The notes under the pieces were generated by a model, which ran no database searches, was not told the origin of the DNA, and worked only from the letters and a program-made list of their open reading frames with translations. A stretch of 64,000 bases of DNA from assembly GCA_032768795.1 (NCBI GenBank), contig CP136494.1, forward strand, positions 2,232,001-2,296,000, written 5' to 3'. This DNA is from Tremella fuciformis. Its lineage: Eukaryota > Basidiomycota > Tremellomycetes > Tremellales > Tremellaceae. This document shows positions 11,202 through 22,786 of the stretch, in pieces. Each line of letters opens with the position of its first letter. Within the stretch, counting starts at the first letter, position 1. The position numbers and the translations under genes were made by a program.

Positions 11202-12567
11202 ATGCTCACTACTGTGCCCAATGGCACCGACTTCGCAAAGATCAAGGAGATCATTGACCGTGATGGAGGAATCATCATCGAGAACTAGTCTGTGGTTCGC
11301 ATCTTGGCGCAGATGGAAGGCGCTGACTTCAGTGCGAGCGAAGACCTGATGGACAGAATGAATTCTGCTCTGGACCCGTACTTCGATGCGGGCGCCGAAG
11401 CGCTCATGAGGACTTTTGACAACGCCGGGGTCGATTTCTTCCCAAAGGTATTCAGCACGATTCACGAGCCCTTATAGGAGACTCGGCTAAGACTCGAAGA
11501 ATGTCGTGCACGTATACGGGACCGCGGCCAAAGCACCAGGTCCGGCGGTCGAGCTACTGAGCAACCCGCACCACGAGCAGATTATGTCGCAGTATCTCAA
11601 GTAGACCATTGCGCTGCTTGTGTCGGAGGAACGGCTGACTAGCAGTGGGGTTTACCAGTTCTACATTGGCGACGAAATGGTGACCACCAACACGGGCTGG
11701 CAGCTGAATACCTGCTCGGGTGAGTGGACAGGAGATGCAGTCCTTCTGCAGGCTGAGCTGTCAGCTATGCAGGTGGGACCGGGAGCCAAGGGTCAGATTC
11801 TGCACAGAGATCACACTGTGCACTCAGTCCATCACTACCCCGGGACGACGTACACGACGATTGTCGGTTGCCTGATTGCAGGACTCGACTCGACCGAGGC
11901 CAATGGGGCTACGCGGGTCATCCCGGGAAGTCACCTCTGGGAGTGGACCCGGCCGCCTAAGCAGGAGGATACCGTTCCGGCCGTGATGAAGAAGGGTTCG
12001 GCCATGTTCTGGCTGGGTGAGACAGTCGATCCAATGATGTCCAGCGAGCCGGACTGATGGGTGAAGGCTCTGTGTACCACGGTGCCGGATCCAACAATAT
12101 GCCGCCGGGCCAGCCCGACTCGATTCGCAAGCTGTACGGCTTCTTTGGCTGCAGGGATTGGATCCGCTCCGAGGAGAACCAGGTCCTCGCCAACCCGTGG
12201 GAGATGGTCAAGGACATGCCGACCCACATTCTCGGTGCGTCCTGATTACTGAAGTATCAGTGATTAGGGGAACTGACCGCCAGCCAAGCTTGGTTGGATC
12301 AAAGGCGCGAGCGCCGCCGGTTTCGTCGACCTCGGGCAGTGGGCTTGGTATGAGCGCAGACAGTAATGGAAGCTGACGGCGAGTCCTATCCATCGCTACA
12401 AGCCGCTGGCCGTCTACCGTCACAATGCCGGCTTTGACGACTCCGACGCTGAGCAGCCCATCCGCGCGCCGCTGCTGTCTGACCTGTCCGGAGCCAGCTT
12501 TTTCGGGCACGCAGAGCAGAGGGATGAGGTATCTGGGAAGCTGTTGAACGCTGGCCCGGCATACTAG
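11202..12567 (+). CDS. Phytanoyl-CoA dioxygenase family protein (PhyH-1)
   Basis: Fe(II)/2-oxoglutarate-dependent oxygenase of the PhyH family. Read naively it has in-frame TAG codons, but each falls in a normal short intron: 11288-11332, 11448-11499, 11601-11645, 12017-12066 and 12235-12283, plus a probable one near 12346. Spliced blocks are IIIENYASEDLMDRMNSALD, GVDFFPKNVVHVYGTA, QYLNGVYQFYIGDEMVTTNT, the metal-binding His-x-Asp in LHRDHTVHSVHHYP, ANGATRVIPGSHLWEW and the distal His in GSVYHGAGSNN. The stop is at 12565-12567. Substrate unknown; related fungal enzymes hydroxylate alkaloids, fatty acyls or toxins. It lies 190 bp upstream of a regulator on the same strand. Confidence 0.75.
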
Positions 12568-12757
12568 TTGTAGTTGCTGTAGAATGCGACACATGAGAAT
12601 ATGAATCACTCGTGAGGGGATTGGCGGGGTAAGGGTACTCGTAAATGTCATTCCGGCATTAGGGCCCTTGGCCGAAGCAGCGAGATAAGACTCCGACCTG
12701 CTTTGTTGCTGTCGCTTCATCCACCCGCGCCTCTCTCAAGTATAGACGCAAGCACAG

Positions 12758-14837
12758 ATGAGCTCTCACGACGTCGCCGAGACGATACGCAGCCTCTTGC
12801 AGGCCGACGCCTCGCAGAGCGAGCCTGCACAGCCGACGTGGGACCAGATCGCCGCTATAGCGTCTCTTCTAGCCGATAAGGCGCGAGATACCACTAGGAC
12901 TTCTCAGAAGCGCCCAGTCAGATCAAGGAATGGTTGTGCAACATGCAAGAAGCGCAAGGTATGGCTCCCATCTCCTATCTGGGCTTATCACGGCTGAGAT
13001 GTCCCGCAGAAGAAGTGCCCCGAGGTGTATGAGAACGGACGATGTCTACGATGCCTGGACGCCGATATGGAGTGTGTGAAGGGGGAGGGATCCACAAAGA
13101 GACGGCGATCTACCAAACAGAGCAGCCCAGAAAGTCCTCCTCTGGAGACCTCAACATCGACCCAAGCTCCCCTCCCGTCGATCGAAACGGTCTTCCACAA
13201 TGTGGACCTGGCTCCAGGCCAGCCTGGAGGTGGAGCCGGTCTGAGCGAGACTTCGGATGGTTTCGAGTTCCCCGACTTCTTGACCGGTTCTGGGATCTTG
13301 CTCGAGCCAGAAGTGTTGGAGAATCAAGGCTTGCTCATCCAGGAAACCACCTGGCCTCCAGAGCAAGATGAAGCTCTGTTGGCCGATTTCTGTAAGCCCC
13401 TCTTCCTCGGCACATACCGGACTGAGCAGCCAGATTATGACATAGTCATACGGGCCTGGTCAGCAACTCTATCAGAGCAGTCATATCAGAGCATGGTCAC
13501 CTACTGTCGGGCGACCTCCAAATCGAGCGAGCCGCTGAGAGCGTCCCGCAACGCCGTATCAGCCGCGTGTGAGTTTCGGAATTCCTCGTCGCAGGTCCGC
13601 GATCCCCTGACCCCAGTCATCCATCGACTGCGGACATGGCAAGGGTCACGAACTGCCTCGGTACTGAAGCGGTCGCCTCTACCGAACAAGTATCATCATC
13701 TGCAGCTCGACTCGCTGCAAATGTTCAATGATGCTGTGCGCCTGATCCAGTCGACGCCAAAGGCGACTCAGTGGGCTTCTCATCGCGCTTTGAGAGCTTG
13801 GCTGATTGCAGCGCGAGTCCAGACCTTGATGTGCAACTATGGTCTATCGTCAATCTCACAACCGCCGCTGTGCGTTCTCTCGGTGAACATCCATCTGAGC
13901 TGACTGTCAGCTTGCCTGTCACGGCGGCAATGCCGTCGTCCAGTGCCATAACCTGCGAGACGAGCTGGTCGAGTCCGCGTTCGGCCACAGTCCCACTCCC
14001 AACCTCAATACGGTCAGCAACGTAGCGTCCTTCGCTCTGCGCTGCTTCATAATGGTCAGCATTCTCCTTGGAGTCGATGATGAGGCCGGGGCTGAAGGGC
14101 AGGATGACCTGAGCCGCTCGATCGCGGAACGGAAATCGACCAAATTCACATTTCTAGAACCAGACGTCGAGTCATTCTCTGAGACGAATGCAAGTGGCCG
14201 ACACGATCGTCTGATGCTCACTGACACGCAGTACTTCGGCTTGCCTTCAACACTAGCGTGGCTCGTCGCGTCGGCCTCGAATCTATGCGCATCAGTCACG
14301 GCTAGCCAGGGCATCTCACCCGCTTTGCGACAGCAAGCCTTGTTCCTGCACGGGCGGCTGATCGCCTGGCATCCCCGCCCACTCGCCACCACCCCCACTG
14401 AGACAACTCCGCTCTACGGCCCAGAACTTTCCGTGCAGCAGGAGCTGTGGCGGCTGACCGCTTTGATCCTCATTGACAAGATCGCGTTCGGGCACAACGT
14501 GCAGAGTCTCGCCTTCCGCCAGCGCACCTCGCAAGCCATCGCCCTCCTCAAGTGCGTGTCGGTTCTCTCGGAAGAGCGGAGCAAGCGTCGCGGCGCCGTG
14601 CTAGACTTTTGGGCCGAATACTACGCAGCTCCAGCCTTCGTGGTCGGCTGCTGCGTCATCGATCAGGACGAGAGAGATTTCATTAGGACGTTCATCAGCG
14701 AACTCGGGGCAGAGATCTTCCTCAATGGCTTGAGCGCGGTTTTGCACGCCGTCTGGGCGGCGAGCGATGTGCTGGGGTATTGGGTGGACTGGGTCAATCT
14801 GGCTGACAAGGAGATCCTGAGCGTATCATTTATGTAG
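12758..14837 (+). CDS. Zn2Cys6 transcription factor (TF-1)
   Basis: Fungal binuclear zinc-cluster regulator. The zinc cluster lies about 55 residues in and is split by an intron: NGCATCKKRK joined to KKCPEVYENGRCLRCLDAD and then MECV. A linker rich in Ser/Pro and a middle fungal-TF region follow. The C-terminal part (from about 14040) is a long open frame with LTDTQYFGLPSTLAWLVASA and VSVLSEERSKRRGAVLDFWA. Introns in 13500-13920 are not fully resolved. One at about 13869-13910 (GTGCGT to CTGTCAG) joins WSIVNLTTAA to LACHGGNAVV. The stop at 14835-14837 is only 23 bp from the stop of the convergent copper amine oxidase gene. Likely regulates one or both neighbours. Confidence 0.78.
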
Positions 14838-14860
14838 CGGGATCGCGCTATGCATGTAAA

Positions 14861-17427
14861 TTATGAGCAACATCGGTCGTGCGCGCCGCCGTTTTGCAGT
14901 CTCATCGCACCCATGCCCCTGATGGCATCCTCGTACGCCACGCTCCTGTTGAAACGGGGGTCGCTCGGTGGAACGTCGAGAGCAGGGTTTTTGGTGAAGA
15001 AATCGGCGGGCTTGAGACTGATGACGAGTTGTTCGTACGGCATCACGGGGACTAGGGTCAGTACCCACACCGCCTCCCCCTTGCAGCCGCTTACAGTCCT
15101 CCACGCGCGGGTTGTGAGTCAAGGCGTAGGTGCTCCACAGCACAATGTCGTCTTGCTCCACGTTGTCCTTACGGGCGACCATGGATTGGACACCGCCGGC
15201 GTTTCCGGAGGACTGGTTTGTCCAGTATCCAGACGGGTAGAGCTCGTCGTCACGATACTGGGTGACCCTAGACTGGTCAGCGCGGTAGGATTGGAGTAGG
15301 ATTTTACTCACCAAAGATGGTGGCCCGCGTACTGAGCACGATCATGGGCAACAGACCCTTCGTGCGCGAGCATGAGCTGAGATGGGTGAGGCACCAGCTT
15401 GTATCCCATTGGCCGTTTGGAAACTCTGCTGATGAGCTGCGCTCACACTTTACAAGCAGGTGCGCACGGGTTGATCTTGTCCTTGTTGACGATCTTGAAT
15501 ACGCGCGACTTTTCAGGGGCGGCGTCTACCCAGCCTCTATGTAGTGAGCCAGGTCGCTCACAACCTAGCTCAGAACCTACGACTCCTTCATGATTGTCTT
15601 CTCGACATTCCATCCAGTCAGGAAGGGGTTGTCTGGGCCAGCTGGCATGCGAATGGAGTCCTCGATGGACACCGAGTTGGCGTGTCCCTCGATGGCAGGG
15701 TCCACACGAAGACTGAAGAGGTGCTGATGATTGGCCGCGAGCACCCCGGGCGAGACGATATTGCCATAAGGGCTCACTTTGCCCTTGTCGATGTACTGAG
15801 TCGACAAGATTCCCGTTGCCCGCATCTCGTGATGTATGGCGCCGGCCTGGTCGAACTTCCAGAGCCATATGTACTCGTAGTTGCTCACTGTGCAGATGAT
15901 CTGGAAGACCAGCTGGCGCGATCGGATGACGGACGCGACGTTGGTGCGATAATTGGTATGCTTCGAGAGGATGCCGTCGTCGACCTCGTGCATGCAGACG
16001 ACGTTCTTGGCGACCCGAGCGCTTCCGTCGGGGCGCGCGAAGACGGCGGAGAAGTACTTGATGACGCCCAGGCAGTCACACCCCAGATCCAGCTCATTGG
16101 CGCAGAAGCCCAGCCCGGCATCACCGGCGTCGAAGGCTTGCTTGCGATGGTATGGGGGGCGAGGATCGCCATAGGGGACGGTCATCTCGGCCATTGACAA
16201 GCGGTAGAAGACGGAGCGACCGTCGTAGTAGATGTCATGGAATACTAGGCCTTCGCGCATCTACAGTACATCAGCTTTCGGTCGGGGAGAGACGAAGGGC
16301 TCACGTTGAAACTGATGATGAATGTCCACTTCTGCCAGTAGATCTTGTTGCCGTCGATGCTGAAGCTGGGTCCTTCTGGCTGACTGACAAGTAGTGGCTT
16401 GAGATCCGATCGAAGTGGGTCGTCCAGCAGCTGAGGAGAGTCAGCCAGTAAGGAGGGCAGTCATCCCACTGACCTCATGCAGATACTCGTTACCCTCCAG
16501 GTGTCCCATGGGGTCTTCGGTGTCCCAAGTGTGAGTCTTCATGCCATCCTCTGGGCCACCAGTGCAGCCGTCCCAGATATGCAGGACCTCTCTGGTAGCG
16601 GTCGACATCACAGGGTAAAGGGGAATCGGGAACGAGTAATGGTTCGAGTCGGGGTGGTTGTTCTTGGGGTTCTAGATGTATGAGCCTGCCGGAGAGAGAA
16701 GGAGCCGACTGGCTCACACGGATGTAGACCATGAAAGTTACAAGTCGCTCAATTGGGTCTCGAGTGTCGCTCCCGTAGATCCACTGCTCGTCAACGACGC
16801 CCGTCATAGGTGCACTCACTGGGTCTACGGCAAGGATCGCGTCCGCTGGTAGCTTGAACTGCTTGAGAGCGTGCTGAAACCTGGCATCGCGCAGTAAGAT
16901 CTGGGAGCTCAGCCTCTTACAGCTAGTGACAGCGACGGTCTAAGCCTACCTGCTCCAGCTCTACAATCTCGAAAGGGTCGCCAGGTGGTTTGAACTCTTC
17001 CGGGACTACCTCAGATTTGATCAATTGCCGAAGGGAGACGTTATAGTGGGCCTGAAAGAACTGCTTGTCCTCCACGACATAGTAGACGACATCCGCCAGG
17101 CGAGGCATGGAGGGCAGTGATTTGTCATTCTGCCTGTCTGCTGCAAGGAACAGCTTTAAGAGCCGCTTTGGCGGCTCGAGCGATGAGATCCATTTGAAGC
17201 ACAGAGTCTTGCCGTGGTGCTCGGCTCGGAAGGCAGCAGCGACCTGTGGTCAACCCAGGGAGCCGCATTCGACTCGTCTGTCTTACTTGTTCTATCTCTG
17301 CAGCGCTGAGCTGCGCGAGCGGGTGGGGCCGGCCGTCTCGCAGCTGGTGGGTGAGGATGTTGGAGACTGTTTCCGCCGAGAGCGGTTCGCCGCCAAGAAC
17401 GGTAGCGGATTCCTTTACGAGCGTCAT
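14861..17427 (-). CDS. Copper-containing primary amine oxidase
   Basis: Quinone (TPQ) copper amine oxidase. It oxidises primary amines to aldehydes, releasing ammonia and H2O2, usually in the peroxisome in yeasts. The N-terminus carries [13 protein letters not shown]. The catalytic core has [20 protein letters not shown], the probable catalytic-base Asp in [12 protein letters not shown], and the TPQ precursor consensus T-x-x-N-Y-E-Y as TVSNYEY. Two copper-binding His are in NHQHLFSL and the third is probably in [11 protein letters not shown]. The C-terminus has [17 protein letters not shown]. Eight or more short introns interrupt it. It is tail-to-tail with TF-1 (23 bp) and divergent from a dehydrogenase gene at 17756. 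A C-terminal peroxisomal signal is not evident (it ends DRCCS). Confidence 0.88.
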
Positions 17428-17755
17428 GGTTGCTAGAGTTGCTCTTCACTAGCGACCACTCGCACTCTTGTACTCGACCGCTCGTGCCGCCAAGACTGCG
17501 TGCATGCATGCCTTCTGCCATGCGATCAGCTGATCGGTGATCTCAGTCGAATGGTCATGGTGCATGGTGACCGAGCCAAGCCGCGCGGGTCGCGCGTATC
17601 GGTCATGGGAACCGCTTGACCCTGGCGGAAGTTCCTGGCCAGTGAGCAACGGCTACGAGCAGCGTCAGGCTTCGGCGACTGGGGTTGAGGCCAGCGAGAT
17701 GCAAGAGCCTTGGTGACAAAAGCGCTGAGGCGACTCACATTGACAGACGAGCAAC
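17428..17755. promoter_or_regulatory. Divergent promoter region, amine oxidase / SDR-1
   Basis: 328 bp separate the divergent start codons, so the two genes probably share regulation. No clear TATA or operator was recognised. Confidence 0.4.
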
Positions 17756-18856
17756 ATGGCACCTTCTATGCGGGCCGCTCCAGGCATCCCAGAGAATGTC
17801 CTCCAGCAGTTTTCGCTGAAGGGGTATGTGCGGCCTGCGCAATGGTATCTCGCTGACTCGAGAAGTAAGATAGCAGTCGTCACTGGCGCTGCTGCAAACA
17901 TCGGTCTGGCGGTCGCCGAAGCGTTTGCCGAGGCGGGCGCAGACGTTGTCTTCGTGTACAATGGGAACCCAGCGGCTGTTGAACGGGCACAAGAGCTGGG
18001 TCAGCGGTACGGTGTTAAGACCTTGGCCGTCAAGTGCAACGGTGGGTGACACCTGGCCTGACCGCCCGTCGAGCGGCTGAATGACCGTGCAGTGAAAGAC
18101 TTTGAGGATGTTGAGCGAATGGTGCACCAAGTCGTGCGGCATTTCGGTCGCATCGACATCTTCGTGGCCAACGCCGGGGTGGCGAGTGGCCCATCCTGTG
18201 CTTGCGTCTCGGGGCTGATGTCAGATACAAGAGCCCGAACTCGTGCTGGACGGCAACCCGAGACTCTGGTCAAACATCATCGAGGTCAACTACACCTCGG
18301 TCGTCTCATGCGCCGCCGTCGTAGGCAAGGTGTTCAAAGCCCAAGGGCATGGTAATTACATCGTTACAGCGAGTGCCGCGGGACATGCCGCGGTACGAGG
18401 GGCTTACTCGGTGGGTGTCAGGGGAGCGGAGGCGACATGCTGACGTCCAGGCTCTGTACAACTCGCTGAAAGCGGGAGTTTCGGCGTTCGCTCGGTCTCT
18501 AGCATATGAATGGGCAGGGTTTGCGCGCGTCAACTCGGTGTCCCGTGGGTGCTACTCTGACTGCCCAAGCTGATGCTGTAGCTGGCTACATAGGCGACGG
18601 CATGGGCGCGCCAGAAGCGGAGCTCACTCACGCCTTGCAAGCGACCGTGCTGGGCCGATTCGGCAAGTACAACGAACTCAAGGGGGCTTACCTGTAGTAG
18701 GTCGACGATCGCGGGATGTGCAGTGTCCCTGATGGAGCAGTCTTGCCAGTGACGCATCGACGTTCGCCACAGGAACCGATATGTACGACTGTGTACGACA
18801 TCTGCAGCGAGATCAAGCTGATGAACAGCGTCGTAGACGGCGGGTACTCGATATAA
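17756..18856 (+). CDS. Short-chain dehydrogenase/reductase (SDR-1)
   Basis: Classical NAD(P)-dependent SDR. Seven short introns restore a continuous family pattern. FSLKG joins KIAVVTGAAANIGLAVAEAF (cofactor Gly motif). IDIFVANAG joins IQEPELVLDGN. The catalytic Ser region is IVTASAAGHAA and the Tyr-x3-Lys is LYNSLKAG. RVNSVSP joins GYIGDGMG through a 37-nt intron (18545-18581). The C-terminus is TFATGTDI joined to VVDGGYSI, with the stop at 18854-18856. Apparent frame breaks near 18180 and 18545 are therefore introns. Being divergent from the amine oxidase, it may process the aldehyde or a related metabolite, which is inference only. Confidence 0.82.
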
Positions 18857-18983
18857 GCCTTATGCATGAAGTGTCTGTCATCTTCCCCCAATCCCGCTGA
18901 ACGCAACTTCAGAACGCAACTGCACTGCAGACTGTACACACATCTGTCCACTTGCTGCTACCCCTTTGCTATTTTAACCCTTC

Positions 18984-20858
18984 TTAGGCAGTCTGCAGGG
19001 CTGCCTTCCGCGCGCGGTCCAGAGATGTCTCGAACGTGCCAAACTCGCGGGTCGGCACCTTGAGCTCGAACATCTCGTCCAGCTCGACGTTGCTCCTGTT
19101 CTTGGTCTCGGGCACGACGAACCACATGACGACGAGGAACACGACAGACGTGGCACCGTAGAAGAAGAGTGTTCCCGAGACCCCGAAGGTGGTCGAGGCG
19201 ATCATGAGCGGGGTGCAGTAAGAGGTGACGAGGTTCATGCACGCGAACGCGAGGGCGCCCATGTTGGCGGTCTTGGCGCGGAGAATGACGGTCGAGCACT
19301 CGGCGAGGAAGGCAAAGCCAAGAGGCCCAGCCGAGGACGAGTACAGGGCGACCCAAAGACACCTGACGATCAGCCCTGTGTCTCGGATTCCCATGAGTGG
19401 GGCTTACATGAAAGCGACACCGGCCGCACCGCTTCCCGACGTGTGGGAAGCCTTCCAGATGCCTCCGGCGATGAAGAGGCAGGGGATCATGAGCGCGCCG
19501 CAGTAGATCAGGAGAGGGCGGCGACCGAACTTGTCAAGGGTGAAGAAGCTGAGGAGGACGAAGGCGACGAGGACGGTGTTGACGGCGACGGTGGCGGTGA
19601 AGGTTTTTGCGATGCCGGCGGCCTGGAAGAAGTACGAGGTGTAGACGAAGACGACCGGGGCGCCGTTCCACAGCTGGTTCTGGTAGGGAACAAGCGAGAC
19701 AATAGTCCGTCGCTGCAAATCAGCTACAGTCTTCGCGGATCAGCTACAGGGTGCGACGAACCAAGTTGGTCCCTCTAAAGCAGTCCAGCACGTTGACTTC
19801 CTTCTGCTTGTCCGAAAGGATCTTGCCGTCCTCGAGCTCCTTGAGGATGATCGCGTACTCGTGCTCGAGGTCGTAGCCCTCGACGTTGCCGTTCATGTGC
19901 TTGAGGATCTTCTTGGCCTTGTCGTGCCTGCCCTTTGCGGCGAGGAATCGAGGAGACTCTGGGATGACCGCGAGCATGATGATGGCCATGCCGATGAAGG
20001 CCCACTGGGAGTAGACTGCGTGTCTCCACTTGTCGATGGACATGGTCGATACGATCTGCAGACCGATGGCGGCCGCGAAAGCGCCAAGAGCCCACTGCGG
20101 ATCAGCAAGTGCGCGTATCAGGCTGCGTGGATGTACGCACGAAGAGAGAGTAGAAGCTGAGGCATGCGCCGCGTGCTTTGGTGGGCGCGATCTCGGAAAT
20201 GTAGGTGGTGGAAGTGAAGTGGTTGAAGCCAACAGAAAGACCCTGAGAATCAGTACCTGTCAATGGACGACAAGCTGCAGCGCACATTGAGGACTTTGGC
20301 AATGGCCCAGATTTTCCAGTTCTTGGCGAACATCTCGACAAGTGCGGCAACCAGCATGAGCAGCTGGACGAGCCAAAGGACGGGTTTACGCCCAAACTTC
20401 TCGACGGGCCAGTGTCCGATGAGAAGGGCGAAGATGAACGCGCCGGCATAGATGCCGCCCCAATTGGCGACGTAGTGCGAGTTGAGCTTGTACGTGCCCG
20501 CGGCGTTTGCTGTGCCAAATTGCCGGATGAACCCCTTGAGGGCGACGATGTTACCGGGCATCTTGTACTGAGAGGATCAGCCGTGCTCATCGGCGAGCCA
20601 ACAAAAGGCGAGACGTACAGAGTAGCCATCTGTCATGGCGCACACCCCACACATGCAGGCGTAGAGGACCGACCTCCAAAAGCGACGGACGGTCTGCGAG
20701 AAGGTCCATGACGAGTAGTTGGAGAGCTCGTGCGAGTTGTCGGTGACGAAGTTTGCCCTCTTGACCGTGTCGTCGTACTCGAGACCACCGAGTTCAAGGT
20801 GTCGGACGTCCGACTTCTCTTCCTCGGTCGTGGGTACGGGTTGGGGCTCGGCGGACAT
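18984..20858 (-). CDS. MFS sugar transporter (alpha-glucoside/hexose type)
   Basis: Twelve-helix major facilitator of the fungal sugar porter family, in the plasma membrane. The start at 20858 (MSAEPQPVPTTEEEKSD) is followed by VCAMTDGYS joined across an intron to YKMPGNIVALKGFIRQFGT. The next block has GGIYAGAFIFALLIGHWPVE and KFGRKP, the conserved loop 2-3 motif. The central loop has PESPRFLAAKGRHDKAKKIL. The second half has VFVYTSYFFQAAGIAKTF, the DKFGRRPLL loop and the C-terminal PETKNRSNVELDEMF, matching the PETKG motif. It has four or five introns. Divergent from PhyH-2, with 550 bp between starts. The transported sugar cannot be told. Confidence 0.86.
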
Positions 20859-21408
20859 GGTGATGTTGGAAGAGGTGATTTCGAAGAGGTGCGGTTGGAC
20901 GAGCTGTGGGACCCGATTCCGCCGCCCTGCTTTAATATTGGGCCAGTCTATCGGCAACACCGGTGGTACCGAATGCTTGGGGCGCCGCGGGGACGATCGA
21001 TGAGTGGTCAATGGGCTCGGGAAGCGGTCGGGACGGACCCGGTGGGAAGTCGAGACCGTGACGAGAGGAAACAAGCTTGCTAAGCACAACGAGGTGTAAT
21101 GAGGCCAAGCCAGACGAGGTGGTTAGTCAAAGTCCCCTCCGTGCGGGTCTCCAGGACGAGTTAGCCGGGGGCCAGAAGGCAGAAGGGGGGATCCCAGAAG
21201 GGCTCCTCGTCATGAAGCCAAGAGCCCTGAGCTCTGGAAAGGGCAAAGCAGTTGACGCCAACCGGTCAGTATCGGGCCATTCGGCTCGTTCCCGATCCCG
21301 CTGGTCTGGATGTGGAAAGGTCATTCACGAGATAGTTATACTCGGACGGAAGCAGCTCGCGTCAAGCATACCCGACTACGACTCACGCACTTGACCTCGA
21401 CAGACAAC
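20859..21408. promoter_or_regulatory. Divergent promoter region, sugar transporter / PhyH-2
   Basis: 550 bp between divergent start codons. No other gene seen. GC-rich with CGG/CCG triplets (for example ACCGGTGGTACCG near 20960) that could be Zn2Cys6 sites, but none is convincing. Confidence 0.4.
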
Positions 21409-22537
21409 ATGCCCTCCCTTCCCGAGACTCCTGTCGTCATCCAGCTCACCGACGATGAGCGTGACTCGGGTGTCATGTCCGACCACAAGCTCTATGATGC
21501 CGTAGACGGATTCTTCAATGACGGCTTCGTGGTCCTGGAGAACGCAGTGCGACCCGAACTGATCGACCGCCTGAACGAAAGGATGTGCGAGGACACGACG
21601 AAGCTGCTGGCAGGACAAGGGCTGTCACACTACGCGTGAGTCCAACTTGCCCCTGCACGACACGCTGCCGATCGTTGCTAACACGCGCAGCCCTCTCAAC
21701 CCCAGTGTCGCCACCAAGGGCGCCAAAGCCGGCGGCAACTTGTCGCAAGTTCCTCCCATCACCCAAGGTGTGCCAGTCCCGGGTTACCTCCAGAAGGGCG
21801 AGGGCGGAGCTAACTATCAGACTGGCTGTCGCCCGAGGTCTTTGCCAACGCCCACGCAGGACGCGTCATGTCGTACATCCTCGGTCCCCAGCCCGAGCTT
21901 CACTTCCTGCGCTCCAACACGCTGCTCAACACCGACGAGCGACAGTTCGTCCACTCGGATATCCGCTTCGAGCACCCGGGACACCCTTTCGCTCTCACGC
22001 AGAACGTCGTGCTGTGCGATTGCGGGCCGGAGAACGGCGTGACCGAGCTGTGGCTGGGGACACAGAACACTGGCGTCGAGGTGCGGCCTCAGCTTGGCGA
22101 GCCGTTCATCGAGGAGGGCGAGGTCGAGAAGCGTCGCAAGATCCGGCCTCCGATCTACCCTCGGATCAAGAAGGGCTCCATTCTGCTCCGTGACCTTCGC
22201 CTATGGTGAGCGTCTTGGCGGATGTGCCTTGGACCAAGCGGTGCTGACCCAAAGGCACGCTGGAATGCCCAATCCCACCGACCAGGCCCGCATCCTTCTT
22301 ACTCTGAACTTCTATGCTGGGTGGTGGAAGAACGGGGCAAAGGTGTCCCTGCCCGAGTCTCTCAAAGCCCACGTTGCGCAGCTCGAAGCACACGGTGGCA
22401 TCAAATACGCCGTCGAGTGGGTGCCGGACGAAGGGTTCGACTACCTCAGCAGTAAATTCAGCAACAACTTCAGTTCTGAGCTGCACCCAGAGGTGTGGGA
22501 GAAGATTGCGCATGTCAAAACGGCCAAGGGATATTAG
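21409..22537 (+). CDS. Phytanoyl-CoA dioxygenase family protein (PhyH-2)
   Basis: Second Fe(II)/2-oxoglutarate oxygenase of the PhyH family in the window, only loosely similar to the copy at 11202. The start MPSLPETPVVIQLTDDE leads into DGFFNDGFVVLENAVRPELI. The iron site is H-x-D in FVHSDIRFEHPG, with the distal His in RHAGMPNPTDQAR, whose Arg would bind 2-oxoglutarate. Other blocks are GPQPELHFLRSNTLLNTD and NGVTELWLGTQNTG. Three or four introns occur, at about 21638, 21768, 21828 and 22206. It lies between the sugar transporter (divergent) and the DapA-family aldolase (convergent, 250 bp apart). Substrate unknown. Confidence 0.82.
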
Positions 22538-22786
22538 TTGTAGCTCAGAGATGTATTGGCAGTCCTCGTCTGTATCTATAGAATTGGCATTGTTTCGCGG
22601 TGGCAAGGGGCGGCTGAGGCTGTGTAAACCGACGTCCCCAGACTAGTGACAATGGAACACGAGTGCAACGCAGCTTGGGGAGAGCGAATGTCCTTTCCTA
22701 CTCGTAAAGCGAACGAGGAGCTCAGCTGCTTCATGAATATGTCACGGCCGAGGATTCTACGCGACCTTGCATCCCAAAATCTAGGT

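Noticed and set aside
11286..11604. In-frame stop codons suggesting a PhyH pseudogene
   Set aside because: Both stops lie inside introns with normal donor, branch and acceptor; splicing gives continuous family motifs.
18541..18581. Apparent one-base frameshift in SDR-1
   Set aside because: A 37-nt intron 18545-18581 joins NSVSP to GYIGDGM, the expected family pattern.
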